Shown: positions 57,664 to 64,000 of the stretch, one piece after another
How the letters are laid out: each line of letters opens with the position of its first letter
Position numbering within the stretch: the stretch's first letter is position 1
Source: Oceanicella actignis
GTDB taxonomy: Bacteria > Pseudomonadota > Alphaproteobacteria > Rhodobacterales > Rhodobacteraceae
Assembly: GCF_008124525.1 (NCBI RefSeq)
Contig: NZ_VNHJ01000007.1
Location: 124,001 to 188,000 of the forward strand
Direction of reading: 5' to 3'
DNA length: 64,000 bases
Position numbers and translations under genes: made by a program
The notes under the pieces: generated by a model
The model's database searches: none
What the model saw: only the letters and a program-made list of their open reading frames with translations
Told to the model about the DNA's origin: nothing

Positions 57664-58614
57664 ATGACCGATCCCCATCGCCGCGACTACGCCTTCATGG
57701 CCGAAGACCCCAAGGCCGTCACCCATGACGAGCAGATGTTCTCTGGCGCGCTCAGCTTCTGCCGGCGCAAATACGCGCGCGACCTGACCGGCGCCGACGT
57801 GGCGGTGGTCGGCGTGCCCTTCGACGCCTCGGTCACCAACCGGCCCGGCGCGCGCTTCGGCCCGCGGGCGGTGCGGGCGGCCTCGGCGCAGCTGGGCTGG
57901 TCGCGCTTCTGGCCCAGCGCCTTCGATCCGTTCGAGCGGCTGAACGTGGTCGATTGGGGCGACGTGCACATTCCCCACGGGCGCCCCGATTCGATTCCCG
58001 CCCAGATCGAATCGGCCATGGGCGCGATCCTGGACGCCGGCGCCACGCCGCTGGCCATCGGGGGCGATCACTTCACCACCTACCCCGCCCTGCGCGCGCA
58101 TGCCGCGCGGCTCGGCCGGCCGCTGGCGCTGGTGCAGTTCGACGCGCACACCGACACCTGGAAGGCCGATCCCGACTGGATCGACCACGGCACCATGTTC
58201 CACACCGCCGTGCAGGAGGGAATCATCGACCCCGCGCGCTCGATCCAGGTGGGCATCCGCACCACCAACGACGACCCCGAGGGAATCGAGGTCTACGACG
58301 CGATCAAGGTGCATGAGCGCGGCGCGGCCGCCGCGGCCGAGGCCATCCGCCGCCGCGTGGGCGATGCGCCGGTCTATCTGACCTTCGACATCGACTGCCT
58401 CGACCCCGCCTTCGCGCCGGGCACGGGCACGCCCGTCTGCGGCGGGCTGGCCAGCTGGCAGGCGCTGGCGATCCTGCGCGGGCTGTCGGGCATCCGCCTG
58501 ACGGGCATGGACGTGGTCGAGGTGGCCCCCGCCTACGACGTGGCCGAGATCACCGCGCTGGCGGGCGCGACGATCGCGCTGCAGCTTCTGTGCCTGTTCG
58601 CCGAGCGCCCCTGA
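57664..58614 (+). CDS. speB: Agmatinase-family ureohydrolase
   Basis: A 316-residue arginase-fold enzyme with a two-manganese site: His136 (GGDHF), Asp160/His162/Asp164 (DAHTD) and the late DIDCLDP pair are intact. It releases urea from a guanidino compound; agmatine (giving putrescine) is the usual call, but guanidinobutyrate or guanidinopropionate are possible, as these subfamilies look alike. Putrescine would feed the aminotransferase across the divergent promoter; guanidinobutyrate would give GABA. A palindromic GntR operator lies about 42 bases upstream. Confidence 0.9.
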   Translation: MTDPHRRDYAFMAEDPKAVTHDEQMFSGALSFCRRKYARDLTGADVAVVGVPFDASVTNRPGARFGPRAVRAASAQLGWSRFWPSAFDPFERLNVVDWGDVHIPHGRPDSIPAQIESAMGAILDAGATPLAIGGDHFTTYPALRAHAARLGRPLALVQFDAHTDTWKADPDWIDHGTMFHTAVQEGIIDPARSIQVGIRTTNDDPEGIEVYDAIKVHERGAAAAAEAIRRRVGDAPVYLTFDIDCLDPAFAPGTGTPVCGGLASWQALAILRGLSGIRLTGMDVVEVAPAYDVAEITALAGATIALQLLCLFAERP

Positions 58615-58673
58615 CGGCCCCGCGCCCCGCGGCGACGCTCGACGCGGGGCGCGGTTCGGGCTAAGGCAAGGCC

Positions 58674-59261
58674 ATGCCGCAGACCAAGCACCCCCACCCG
58701 CTCGTCAAGATGGCGCTCGAACTCGGGCCGATCGCCGTCTTCTTCGTCACCTACAGCCGCAGCGACATCTTCACCGCCACGGCGGTGTTCGTGCCCGTGG
58801 TGCTGGCCTCGCTGGCCGCGAGCTGGGCGCTGACGCGCAGCCTGCCGCGCATGGCCGTGGTCACGGCGGTGGTGGTGACGGTGTTCGGCGGGCTGACGCT
58901 GTGGCTTCAGGACGCGACCTTCATCAAGATGAAGCCGACCATCGTGAACCTGATCTTCGCGGCCATGCTGGGCTGGGGCCTGCTGCGCGGGCAGTCCTAC
59001 ATCCGCTACCTGATGGGCGACGCGCTGTCGCTGACCGACGAGGGGTGGATGGCCTTCACCCGCCGCTGGGCGCTGTTCTTCGTGTTCATGGCGGCGCTGA
59101 ACGAGCTGGTCTGGCGCACGCAGAGCGAAGCCTTCTGGGTCTCGTTCAAGACCTTCGGCAGTCCGCTGATCTCGCTGGCCTTCATCGCGGCGCAGACGGG
59201 CCTGCTGCGCCGCCACGCCGCGCCCGAGGACAAGGCCGACGACGCGCCCCCGCAGGGCTGA
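58674..59261 (+). CDS. yciB: Inner membrane septation protein A (YciB/IspZ)
   Basis: A 195-residue five-helix membrane protein of the YciB family, needed for normal cell-envelope and division behaviour. ALELGPIAVFFVTYSRSDIFTATA, WLQDATFIKMKPTIVNLIFA and LTDEGWMAFTRRWALFFVFMAALNELVW are signature blocks. In alphaproteobacteria it is commonly next to cytochrome c maturation genes, as here with ccmG on the opposite strand. Confidence 0.94.
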   Translation: MPQTKHPHPLVKMALELGPIAVFFVTYSRSDIFTATAVFVPVVLASLAASWALTRSLPRMAVVTAVVVTVFGGLTLWLQDATFIKMKPTIVNLIFAAMLGWGLLRGQSYIRYLMGDALSLTDEGWMAFTRRWALFFVFMAALNELVWRTQSEAFWVSFKTFGSPLISLAFIAAQTGLLRRHAAPEDKADDAPPQG

Positions 59262-59355
59262 AGGGCGGCGCGCCGGCCGGCGACGGGTTCGCGCAGGCGG
59301 GTTCGCGCCGGTGGGCCGCCCCTTCGGCCGAGCCGGGGCGAAGGGCGCGGCGCCC

Positions 59356-59919
59356 TCAGCCCTGCCAGCCCGCGGCGCGCAGGGCGGGAAGGATCTTCGT
59401 CTCGAGATCGTCGTTCTGAATGGGGCCGACATGCTTGTAGGCGATGCGCCCCTGGCCGTCGACGACGAAGCTTTCGGGCACGCCGTAGACGCCCCACTCG
59501 ATCGCCGCGCGGCCCTTCTCGTCGGCGCCCACCTGCGCGAAGGGGTCGCCCTCCTCCTCGAGGAAGCGCAGCGCATTGGCGCGGCTGTCCTTGTAGTTGA
59601 TGCCGTAAACCGGCACGCCCAGCGCCTTGAGCTGCATGAGGAACGGGTGCTCGACCCGGCAGGGGCCGCACCAGCTGGCCCAGATGTTGACCATCTTCAC
59701 CCCCGGCGCGCGCAGCAGCGCCGAGTCGAGCGGCGGCTCGCCCTCGCGCAGGCCGGGCAGCGAGAATTCGGGAACCGGCTTCGAGACGAGCGGGCTTGGC
59801 AGCGTCTCGTGATCGCGCCCGAGCCCGCCCCAGAACATCGCCGCGATCAGCGCGAACACGGCCAGCGGCAGCAGGGCCATGCGATGGCGGGCGAAAAAGG
59901 ACGGCGGCCGTTGGGACAT
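59356..59919 (-). CDS. ccmG: Thiol:disulfide interchange protein CcmG/DsbE
   Basis: A 187-residue membrane-anchored thioredoxin that keeps apocytochrome c cysteines reduced in the periplasm for heme attachment. One helix at about 12-33 anchors it. The active site is WCGPC (Cys84, Cys87) within NIWASWCGPCRVEHP, and the acidic GVYGVPESFVVDGQG loop with cis-proline is typical. It is the last gene of ccmC-ccmD-ccmG, 40 bases after ccmD. Confidence 0.95.
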   Translation of the reverse strand: MSQRPPSFFARHRMALLPLAVFALIAAMFWGGLGRDHETLPSPLVSKPVPEFSLPGLREGEPPLDSALLRAPGVKMVNIWASWCGPCRVEHPFLMQLKALGVPVYGINYKDSRANALRFLEEEGDPFAQVGADEKGRAAIEWGVYGVPESFVVDGQGRIAYKHVGPIQNDDLETKILPALRAAGWQG

Positions 59920-59959
59920 GGACAGGCTCCTTGCGTGGCTCGGGGCGGGCGAAAGGCGC

Positions 59960-60121
59960 TCAGCGCGGACGGCGCGGGGCCTCGGCCTCGAGCGCTTCCA
60001 GCTCGCGCCGCACGCGCCGCGCCTCGATGGCGCTGAACAGGGCGACGAGGCCCAGAACGGCCAGCGTCACGCCCCAGCTGCCCAGAACGTAAAGCGTGTA
60101 TTTTCCAAGGTCAGGCAACAT
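59960..60121 (-). CDS. ccmD: Heme exporter protein CcmD
   Basis: A 53-residue single-helix protein too short for most gene callers. It opens MLPDLGKYTLYVLGSWGV, has one transmembrane helix (about 10-31) and a basic, then acidic tail (EARRVRRELEALEAEA), exactly the CcmD pattern. It holds the CcmABC-CcmE complex together when holo-CcmE is released. It overlaps the end of ccmC by 11 bases and precedes ccmG. Confidence 0.93.
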   Translation of the reverse strand: MLPDLGKYTLYVLGSWGVTLAVLGLVALFSAIEARRVRRELEALEAEAPRRPR

Positions 60122-60887
60122 CGGCGGCTCCCTCCAGCGCGCCCTCGCGCGCCTCCTCGGCGCGGGCGCGCGCCATGCGCAGCGCGCGGATGCGGCGGCG
60201 GCGGATCTCGGTGCGCGTGCGCAGCAGCAACAGCGCCAGGAAGAACAGCGCGAAGCCCGCGATCATGGCCAGCAGCGGCCAGTAGAAGGCGTCGTCGACG
60301 TTCTCCTTCGCATCCAGCGACAGGGATGCGCCCTGATGCAGCCCCTGGTTCCAGAACAGCACCGCATAGCGCGACACCACCGCGAACACCGTTCCCACCA
60401 GGCACAGCACCGAGGTCAGGTCCGCCGCCGCGTCCGGGTCCTCGATCGCCGCCCAGAGGGCGATGTAGCCGACATAGAACAGGAACAGGATCAGGAACGA
60501 GGTCAGCCGCGGGTCCCAGACCCAGGGCGCGCCCCACATGGGCTGGCCCCACATGGCGCCCGTCGCCAGCGCGATGGCGGTCATGGCCGCGCCGATCGGC
60601 GCCGCCGCCTTCGCCGCCAGCGCCGAGACGTGATGCCTGCGCACCAGCCAGATCACCGAGGCCACGGCCATCATCGCGTAGATGTTGATGGCCATCAGCG
60701 CCGAGGGCACGTGCACGAACAGGATCTTGACAGTCGAGCCCTGCCGGTAGTCGTCGGGCGTCAGGAAGAAGCCCCAGACCGTCCCCACAAGCAGCGCCAA
60801 CGCCGCGCCGCCCGCGCACCAGGGCAGCGCGGCGGCGGACAGGCGCATGAAGCGGGCCGGATTGGCCAGTTCCCAGATCGATCTCAT
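60111..60887 (-). CDS. ccmC: Heme exporter protein CcmC
   Basis: A 258-residue six-helix membrane protein that presents heme to CcmE in System I cytochrome c maturation. The tryptophan-rich WWD domain is clear (WGQPMWGAPWVWDPRL), flanked by conserved histidines (LFVHVPSALMA; RRHHVSA is an extra pair). ATG 60887 was chosen because MRSIWELANPARFM is the family start. It is first in ccmC-ccmD-ccmG here; ccmA and ccmB are not upstream as they usually are. A strong hairpin lies 13 bases ahead of its start. Confidence 0.95.
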   Translation of the reverse strand: MRSIWELANPARFMRLSAAALPWCAGGAALALLVGTVWGFFLTPDDYRQGSTVKILFVHVPSALMAINIYAMMAVASVIWLVRRHHVSALAAKAAAPIGAAMTAIALATGAMWGQPMWGAPWVWDPRLTSFLILFLFYVGYIALWAAIEDPDAAADLTSVLCLVGTVFAVVSRYAVLFWNQGLHQGASLSLDAKENVDDAFYWPLLAMIAGFALFFLALLLLRTRTEIRRRRIRALRMARARAEEAREGALEGAADVA

Positions 60888-60900
60888 GGCACTGCATGTA

Positions 60901-60938
60901 GCGACCATTGCGCCTTGCGGCAACGGCGCAATGGTCGC
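60901..60938. repeat. 14-bp perfect inverted repeat ahead of ccmC
   Basis: GCGACCATTGCGCC (60901-60914) and GGCGCAATGGTCGC (60925-60938) pair fully around a 10-base centre, itself able to pair TTG with CAA. No T-run flanks it, so it is not a usual terminator; a protein-binding site or 5' leader structure of the ccm message is more likely. Confidence 0.7.
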
Positions 60939-61150
60939 GCCTGCCGCTCGCCGGGCCGGCGCGCCGGTCCCTGCGCAGCCCGCAGCGGCCGCGCCCTGGC
61001 CCCCGCCCTGGCCCGTCCTGCGCGTCGCCCGTCGGCGCGGGCGGGCCGCGGCGCGCCCATGCCCCGCCGCGGCCCTTTCGCGCCCGGGCGCGAGCGGCTA
61101 AACCCTTGCCGGGCGCATCGCGCCGCCCCCGCCCTGACAGGAGCCTCGCC

Positions 61151-62671
61151 ATGACCGCCGCCTTCGCCGTCGCCGCCGGACATCAGCTGACCGCCGAAGC
61201 CGCCGCCGCCGTGCTGCGCGAGGGCGGCTCGGCCGTCGACGCCTGCATCGCCGGCGCGCTGACCGCCTGCGTGGCCGAGCCGGTGCTGGCCTCGCTGCTT
61301 GGCGGCGGCTTCCTGACCGTGCGCCCGCCGCGGGGCAAGGCGCAGGTGCTGGACTTCTTCGTGCACACGCCGCGCCGCCGCCCCCCCGCGCGCGAGCTGG
61401 ACCTGCGCGAGATCCACGCCGATTTCGGCGACGCCACGCAGGCCTTCCACATCGGCGCGGGCACGATCGCCGCGCCAGGGGTCGCGCGCGGACTGGCCGA
61501 GGCGCATGCGCGCTTCGGCCGCGTTCCCATGCGCGAGCTGGCCGCCCCCGCCGTCGCGGCCGCGCGCGAGGGCGTGGCGCTGACCGACTTCCAGGCCGAG
61601 GTGCTGCGCATCGTCGCGCCCATCTTCGGCGCCTCGGCGCCCGCGCGCGCGCTGTATTTCCGCGGCGACGCCCCCGCGCCCGCCGGCGAGACGCTGCGCA
61701 ATCCCGAGCTGGCCGACGTGCTCGAGGTGTTCGCCATCGAGGGGCCGCGCTTCGTGCACGAAGGCGAAGTGGCCGCCGCGCTGCTGTCGCTTTGCGCCGA
61801 GGGCGGGGCGCTGACGGCCGAGGACCTGCGCCGATACGCCCCGATCTGGCGCGAGCCGCTGAGCGTCCGGCGCGCGGGGGCGCGGATCGACCTCAACCCG
61901 CCGCCGGCGCTGGGCGGGGCGCTGAGCGCCTTCGCGCTCGAGCTGCTCGGGCCGGGGGCGCGGGCGATCGACCTTGCGCGGGCCTTCGCGCTGAGCGCCC
62001 GCGCGCGGCTCGAAAGCGGCATCGATCAGGATGCGGCGGCCGGGGCCGCGCGGCTTCTGTCCGGGGAATCGCTGGCGCTGTGGCGCGCGCGCCTTGCGGG
62101 CGCCAGGGCCGCGACGCGCGGCACCACCCATGTCTCGGCGGTGGACCGCGACGGCTTCGCCGCGGCGCTGACGCTGTCGAACGGCGAGGGCTGCGGGCTG
62201 ATCGCGCCGGGCTGCGGGATCATGCCCAACAACATGCTGGGCGAAGAGGACCTGTGCCCCGACGGCCCCGACGCCTGGCCCGAGGACGCGCGCCTTGCCT
62301 CGATGATGGCGCCGGCGGTCGTCTCGTGGCCCGATGGCGCGGTGATGGCCATCGGCTCGGGCGGCTCGAACCGGATCCGCACGGCCATGGCGCAGACGCT
62401 GCGCCTGATCCTGGACGAGGGCGCGCCCCCCGACGTCGCCCTCGCGGCGCCGCGCCTGCATGTCGAGGGCGCGCGCGATCCGCAGGTCGATTTCGAGGAC
62501 CGCTTTCCCGAAGATCAGCGCGCCGAGCTTCTGGCCGCCTTTCCCGAGGCGCGCCCATGGCCGCGCGACAGCATGTTCTTCGGCGGGGTGCACGCCGCCC
62601 TGCGCGATGCGCGCGGAGGCGTGGCGGCGGCGGGCGACCACCGCCGCGACGGCGCGGCGCGGCTGGGCTAG
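61151..62671 (+). CDS. Gamma-glutamyltransferase family protein
   Basis: A 506-residue N-terminal-nucleophile hydrolase proenzyme. The autocatalytic cleavage site is before Thr325 in RGTTHVSAVDRDG; later GSGGSNRIRTAMAQTLRLILDEG and the MPNNMLGE block match the family. There is no signal peptide, so it is of the cytoplasmic type common in alphaproteobacteria; it may hydrolyse gamma-glutamyl compounds or related amides. The substrate arginine and Ser-Ser patterns of true GGTs are only partly kept, so substrate is unsure. It is divergent from ccmC. Confidence 0.88.
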   Translation: MTAAFAVAAGHQLTAEAAAAVLREGGSAVDACIAGALTACVAEPVLASLLGGGFLTVRPPRGKAQVLDFFVHTPRRRPPARELDLREIHADFGDATQAFHIGAGTIAAPGVARGLAEAHARFGRVPMRELAAPAVAAAREGVALTDFQAEVLRIVAPIFGASAPARALYFRGDAPAPAGETLRNPELADVLEVFAIEGPRFVHEGEVAAALLSLCAEGGALTAEDLRRYAPIWREPLSVRRAGARIDLNPPPALGGALSAFALELLGPGARAIDLARAFALSARARLESGIDQDAAAGAARLLSGESLALWRARLAGARAATRGTTHVSAVDRDGFAAALTLSNGEGCGLIAPGCGIMPNNMLGEEDLCPDGPDAWPEDARLASMMAPAVVSWPDGAVMAIGSGGSNRIRTAMAQTLRLILDEGAPPDVALAAPRLHVEGARDPQVDFEDRFPEDQRAELLAAFPEARPWPRDSMFFGGVHAALRDARGGVAAAGDHRRDGAARLG

Positions 62672-62708
62672 ACCGCGCCGGCCGCGCGCGCCCCTCGGCG
62701 CCCCGCCT

Positions 62709-63488
62709 TCAGAACAAGGCGCGGCGCAGCAGGTTCAGCCCCGCCAGCGTCAGCACCGCCAGGGTCGCCTGGCGAAAGCGCCGCTGGTCCAGCCGGTCAT
62801 GGGCCGCCAGCCCCGCCGCCATCCCGGCCGCGGCGGGCAGGACCATCCACAGCGACAGCGCCCCGCCCGTTCCCGCCAGAAGCCCCGAGCGCAGATGCGC
62901 CGCCGCCAGGATCAGCGATCCCAGCAGAAAGGCGACGCCCTGCGCGCGCACCATCTCGGCCTTGGGCAGCTCGAGCGCGACCAGATACATCAGGATCGGC
63001 GGCCCCCACACGCCCGAAAGCCCGCCGAAGAAACCCGCGACCAGCCCCACCGCCGCCTCGAGCGCGGCCGAGCGCCCGCGCGGGCGCGGCGGGCGCCAGC
63101 CGGCCAGCTGAACCGCGCCGAAGGCCGTCACGCCGCAGCCCAGGATCATGTAAAGCGCCCGGTCCGACAGCATGGTGACCAGCTGCGCCGAGGCGGCGAT
63201 GGTGGCGAACATCGTCGCGTTCAGCACCCAGAAGCGCCGCATGCTGGACAGGGCCGGCCGCAGCCCCTGGCGAAAGGTCTGCCAGAGGTTGGCCGCCACC
63301 GAGGGCGCGATCACCGCCGCGATCGCCAGCTGCGCCGACAACGCCGATCCCACCCCCGAGATTGCGATCATCGGCAGGGCGAAGCCGACCGCGCCCTTGG
63401 TGAAGCCGCCCAGGAACATCACGGCAAAGGCCGCCGCCACCGCCGCGGCGCCGAATTGCGTGCAAAGCTGTTCGAGCGCGTCGATCAT
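62709..63488 (-). CDS. TauE/SafE family permease
   Basis: A 259-residue membrane protein with seven to eight helices and the twin repeat of the TauE/SafE family: FLGGFTKGAVGFALPMIAI in the first half and VAGFFGGLSGVWGPPILMYLVALELPK in the second. Family members move sulfite, sulfoacetate or other small organic anions. The substrate here is unknown, and no sulfonate genes are adjacent. It converges on the gamma-glutamyltransferase gene with only 37 bases between stops. Confidence 0.92.
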   Translation of the reverse strand: MIDALEQLCTQFGAAAVAAAFAVMFLGGFTKGAVGFALPMIAISGVGSALSAQLAIAAVIAPSVAANLWQTFRQGLRPALSSMRRFWVLNATMFATIAASAQLVTMLSDRALYMILGCGVTAFGAVQLAGWRPPRPRGRSAALEAAVGLVAGFFGGLSGVWGPPILMYLVALELPKAEMVRAQGVAFLLGSLILAAAHLRSGLLAGTGGALSLWMVLPAAAGMAAGLAAHDRLDQRRFRQATLAVLTLAGLNLLRRALF

Positions 63489-63680
63489 CCGCGATCCATA
63501 GCGCGCCGTCTCGCCCCCCGCCAGTCTCCGCCGCCAGTCTCCGCCGCCAGCGCCCCGCCAGCCCGCCGGCGCGGCGGCCGCGCCCCGCGTCGTCGCCGCG
63601 CCGCCCTCGCCTCGCCCGCAAAAGCGCGCGCAAGAAAATTCCCCACCCCGCGCATCGCGCAAAACTATGTTGCCGCGCGC

Positions 63681-63709
63681 TTGACGCTTCCTCGGCCCGA
63701 CGCTAGCTT
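63681..63709 (+). promoter_or_regulatory. Promoter of the right-edge acyl-CoA dehydrogenase gene
   Basis: TTGACG (63681-63686) and TAGCTT (63704-63709) are 17 bases apart, 74 bases before the ATG at 63783. It is the clearest promoter in this 294 bp intergenic region. Confidence 0.6.
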
Positions 63710-63729
63710 TCGGCGCAGCGCAGCATGAT

Positions 63730-63742
63730 TTGCGCACCGCAA
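63730..63742. promoter_or_regulatory. Palindrome downstream of the likely transcription start
   Basis: TTGCG-CAC-CGCAA is a perfect 13-base inverted repeat at about +15 to +27 relative to the start predicted from the promoter at 63681-63709, where a repressor would block elongation. Regulators of short-chain acyl metabolism in Rhodobacterales recognise TTGC/GCAA-rich sites; the link here is inference. Confidence 0.45.
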
Positions 63743-63782
63743 CATCGGCCGCCCGGCGCGGCCGCAGCAGGAAGGACGCTCG

Positions 63783-64000
63783 ATGACCCAGGCCGCCGCC
63801 CTCGACAACGCGCCCGCCGCAGCCGCGCCCGCGGTCCTGCCCGATCTCCTCGACCTGGCCGCCGCCGCCCTGCCCGCGGCGCAGGCCGCGCTCGACGCCG
63901 CGCGCAAGGCGCTGGCCGCGCGCGTCGCCCCACAGGGCCGCCCCTCGGCCGCGCTGCTCGAGCAGGACCAGTTCGCCGCCCACGGGCTGAGCTGGTTCGC
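63783..64000 (+). CDS. N-terminus of an acyl-CoA dehydrogenase, possibly methylsuccinyl-CoA dehydrogenase (cut by window edge)
   Basis: Seventy-two codons are visible. After an Ala/Pro-rich leader come LPDLLDLAAAALPAAQAALDAARKALAARV and then LLEQDQFAAHGLSWF. A helical leader of this kind with the QFAAHGL(A/S)W motif is what I recall from the N-terminal extension of (2S)-methylsuccinyl-CoA dehydrogenase (Mcd) of the ethylmalonyl-CoA pathway, which ordinary acyl-CoA dehydrogenases lack. A GAAGGACG ribosome site precedes the ATG. The catalytic part is off the window, so the call stays provisional; a different long-leader acyl-CoA dehydrogenase is the main alternative. Confidence 0.55.
   Translation, partial: MTQAAALDNAPAAAAPAVLPDLLDLAAAALPAAQAALDAARKALAARVAPQGRPSAALLEQDQFAAHGLSWF

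Overview
The window is dense, ordinary-looking chromosome from a very GC-rich alphaproteobacterium, most likely a member of the Rhodobacterales (Rhodobacteraceae/Paracoccaceae). This rests on content and layout: hemC-hemD-mitofilin-hemY run as one operon; the F0 genes atpI-atpB-atpE-atpF'-atpF, with separate b' and b subunits, stand apart from F1; there is a DUF1013/TrcR regulator, an IalB-family protein, a TRAP transporter, and a likely ethylmalonyl-CoA pathway dehydrogenase at the right edge. Third codon positions are almost all G or C, so long antisense open frames (up to about 1800 codons) appear everywhere; they are shadows and were left out. I saw no prophage, insertion sequence, CRISPR array, integron, rRNA operon or compositional island.

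Layout. 0.3-1.9 kb: acetyltransferase, sulfurtransferase, tRNA-Thr(CGU). 2-7 kb: heme operon hemC-hemD-mic60-hemY (minus). 7.1-9 kb: tsaD, YciI, EVE protein. 9.5-12 kb: divergent DUF2189 membrane protein and ferric-reductase-like flavoprotein with a 35-residue membrane microprotein. 12-15.4 kb: beta-oxidation pair (multifunctional enzyme plus thiolase). 16-25.4 kb: ahcY, HD phosphohydrolase, NUDIX-like regulator, ion channel, acyl-CoA synthetase, atypical SDR, YecR-like lipoprotein, TrcR, RNase T2. 25.4-33 kb: quinone oxidoreductase, rlmN, IalB protein, asparaginase, HPt-like protein, a HAD/hydrolase/dehydratase operon, then an ORF-free stretch rich in RNA structure. 33-40 kb: dimethylglycine dehydrogenase-like enzyme, cation efflux protein, F0 operon. 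40-48 kb: AhpD-like and GNAT genes, dapA-smpB, flavin reductase, a TRAP transporter plus SDR. 48-54 kb: TerB-DnaJ protein, 5-oxoprolinase, MscS channel. 54-59 kb: a divergent polyamine/guanidino module (agmatinase-family enzyme against GntR regulator, class III aminotransferase and hydrolase). 59-64 kb: ccmC-ccmD-ccmG without ccmAB, gamma-glutamyltransferase, TauE/SafE permease, and the start of an acyl-CoA dehydrogenase.

How genes fit together. Several sets form pathways: porphyrin synthesis (hemC, hemD), cytochrome c maturation (ccmC, D, G), fatty-acid activation and beta-oxidation (acyl-CoA synthetase, fadB-like, thiolase), methyl-cycle and one-carbon metabolism (ahcY, DMGDH-like), translation quality and modification (tsaD, rlmN, smpB, tRNA-Thr), and amine/guanidine breakdown (speB-like, aminotransferase, GntR with a perfect palindromic operator).

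No unmistakable new system stands out. The best leads are the structured RNA candidate at about 32.96-33.17 kb, the 35-residue protein overlapping the ferric reductase gene, an SDR whose catalytic lysine is replaced by cysteine, and several clean palindromes or paired repeats at divergent promoters.
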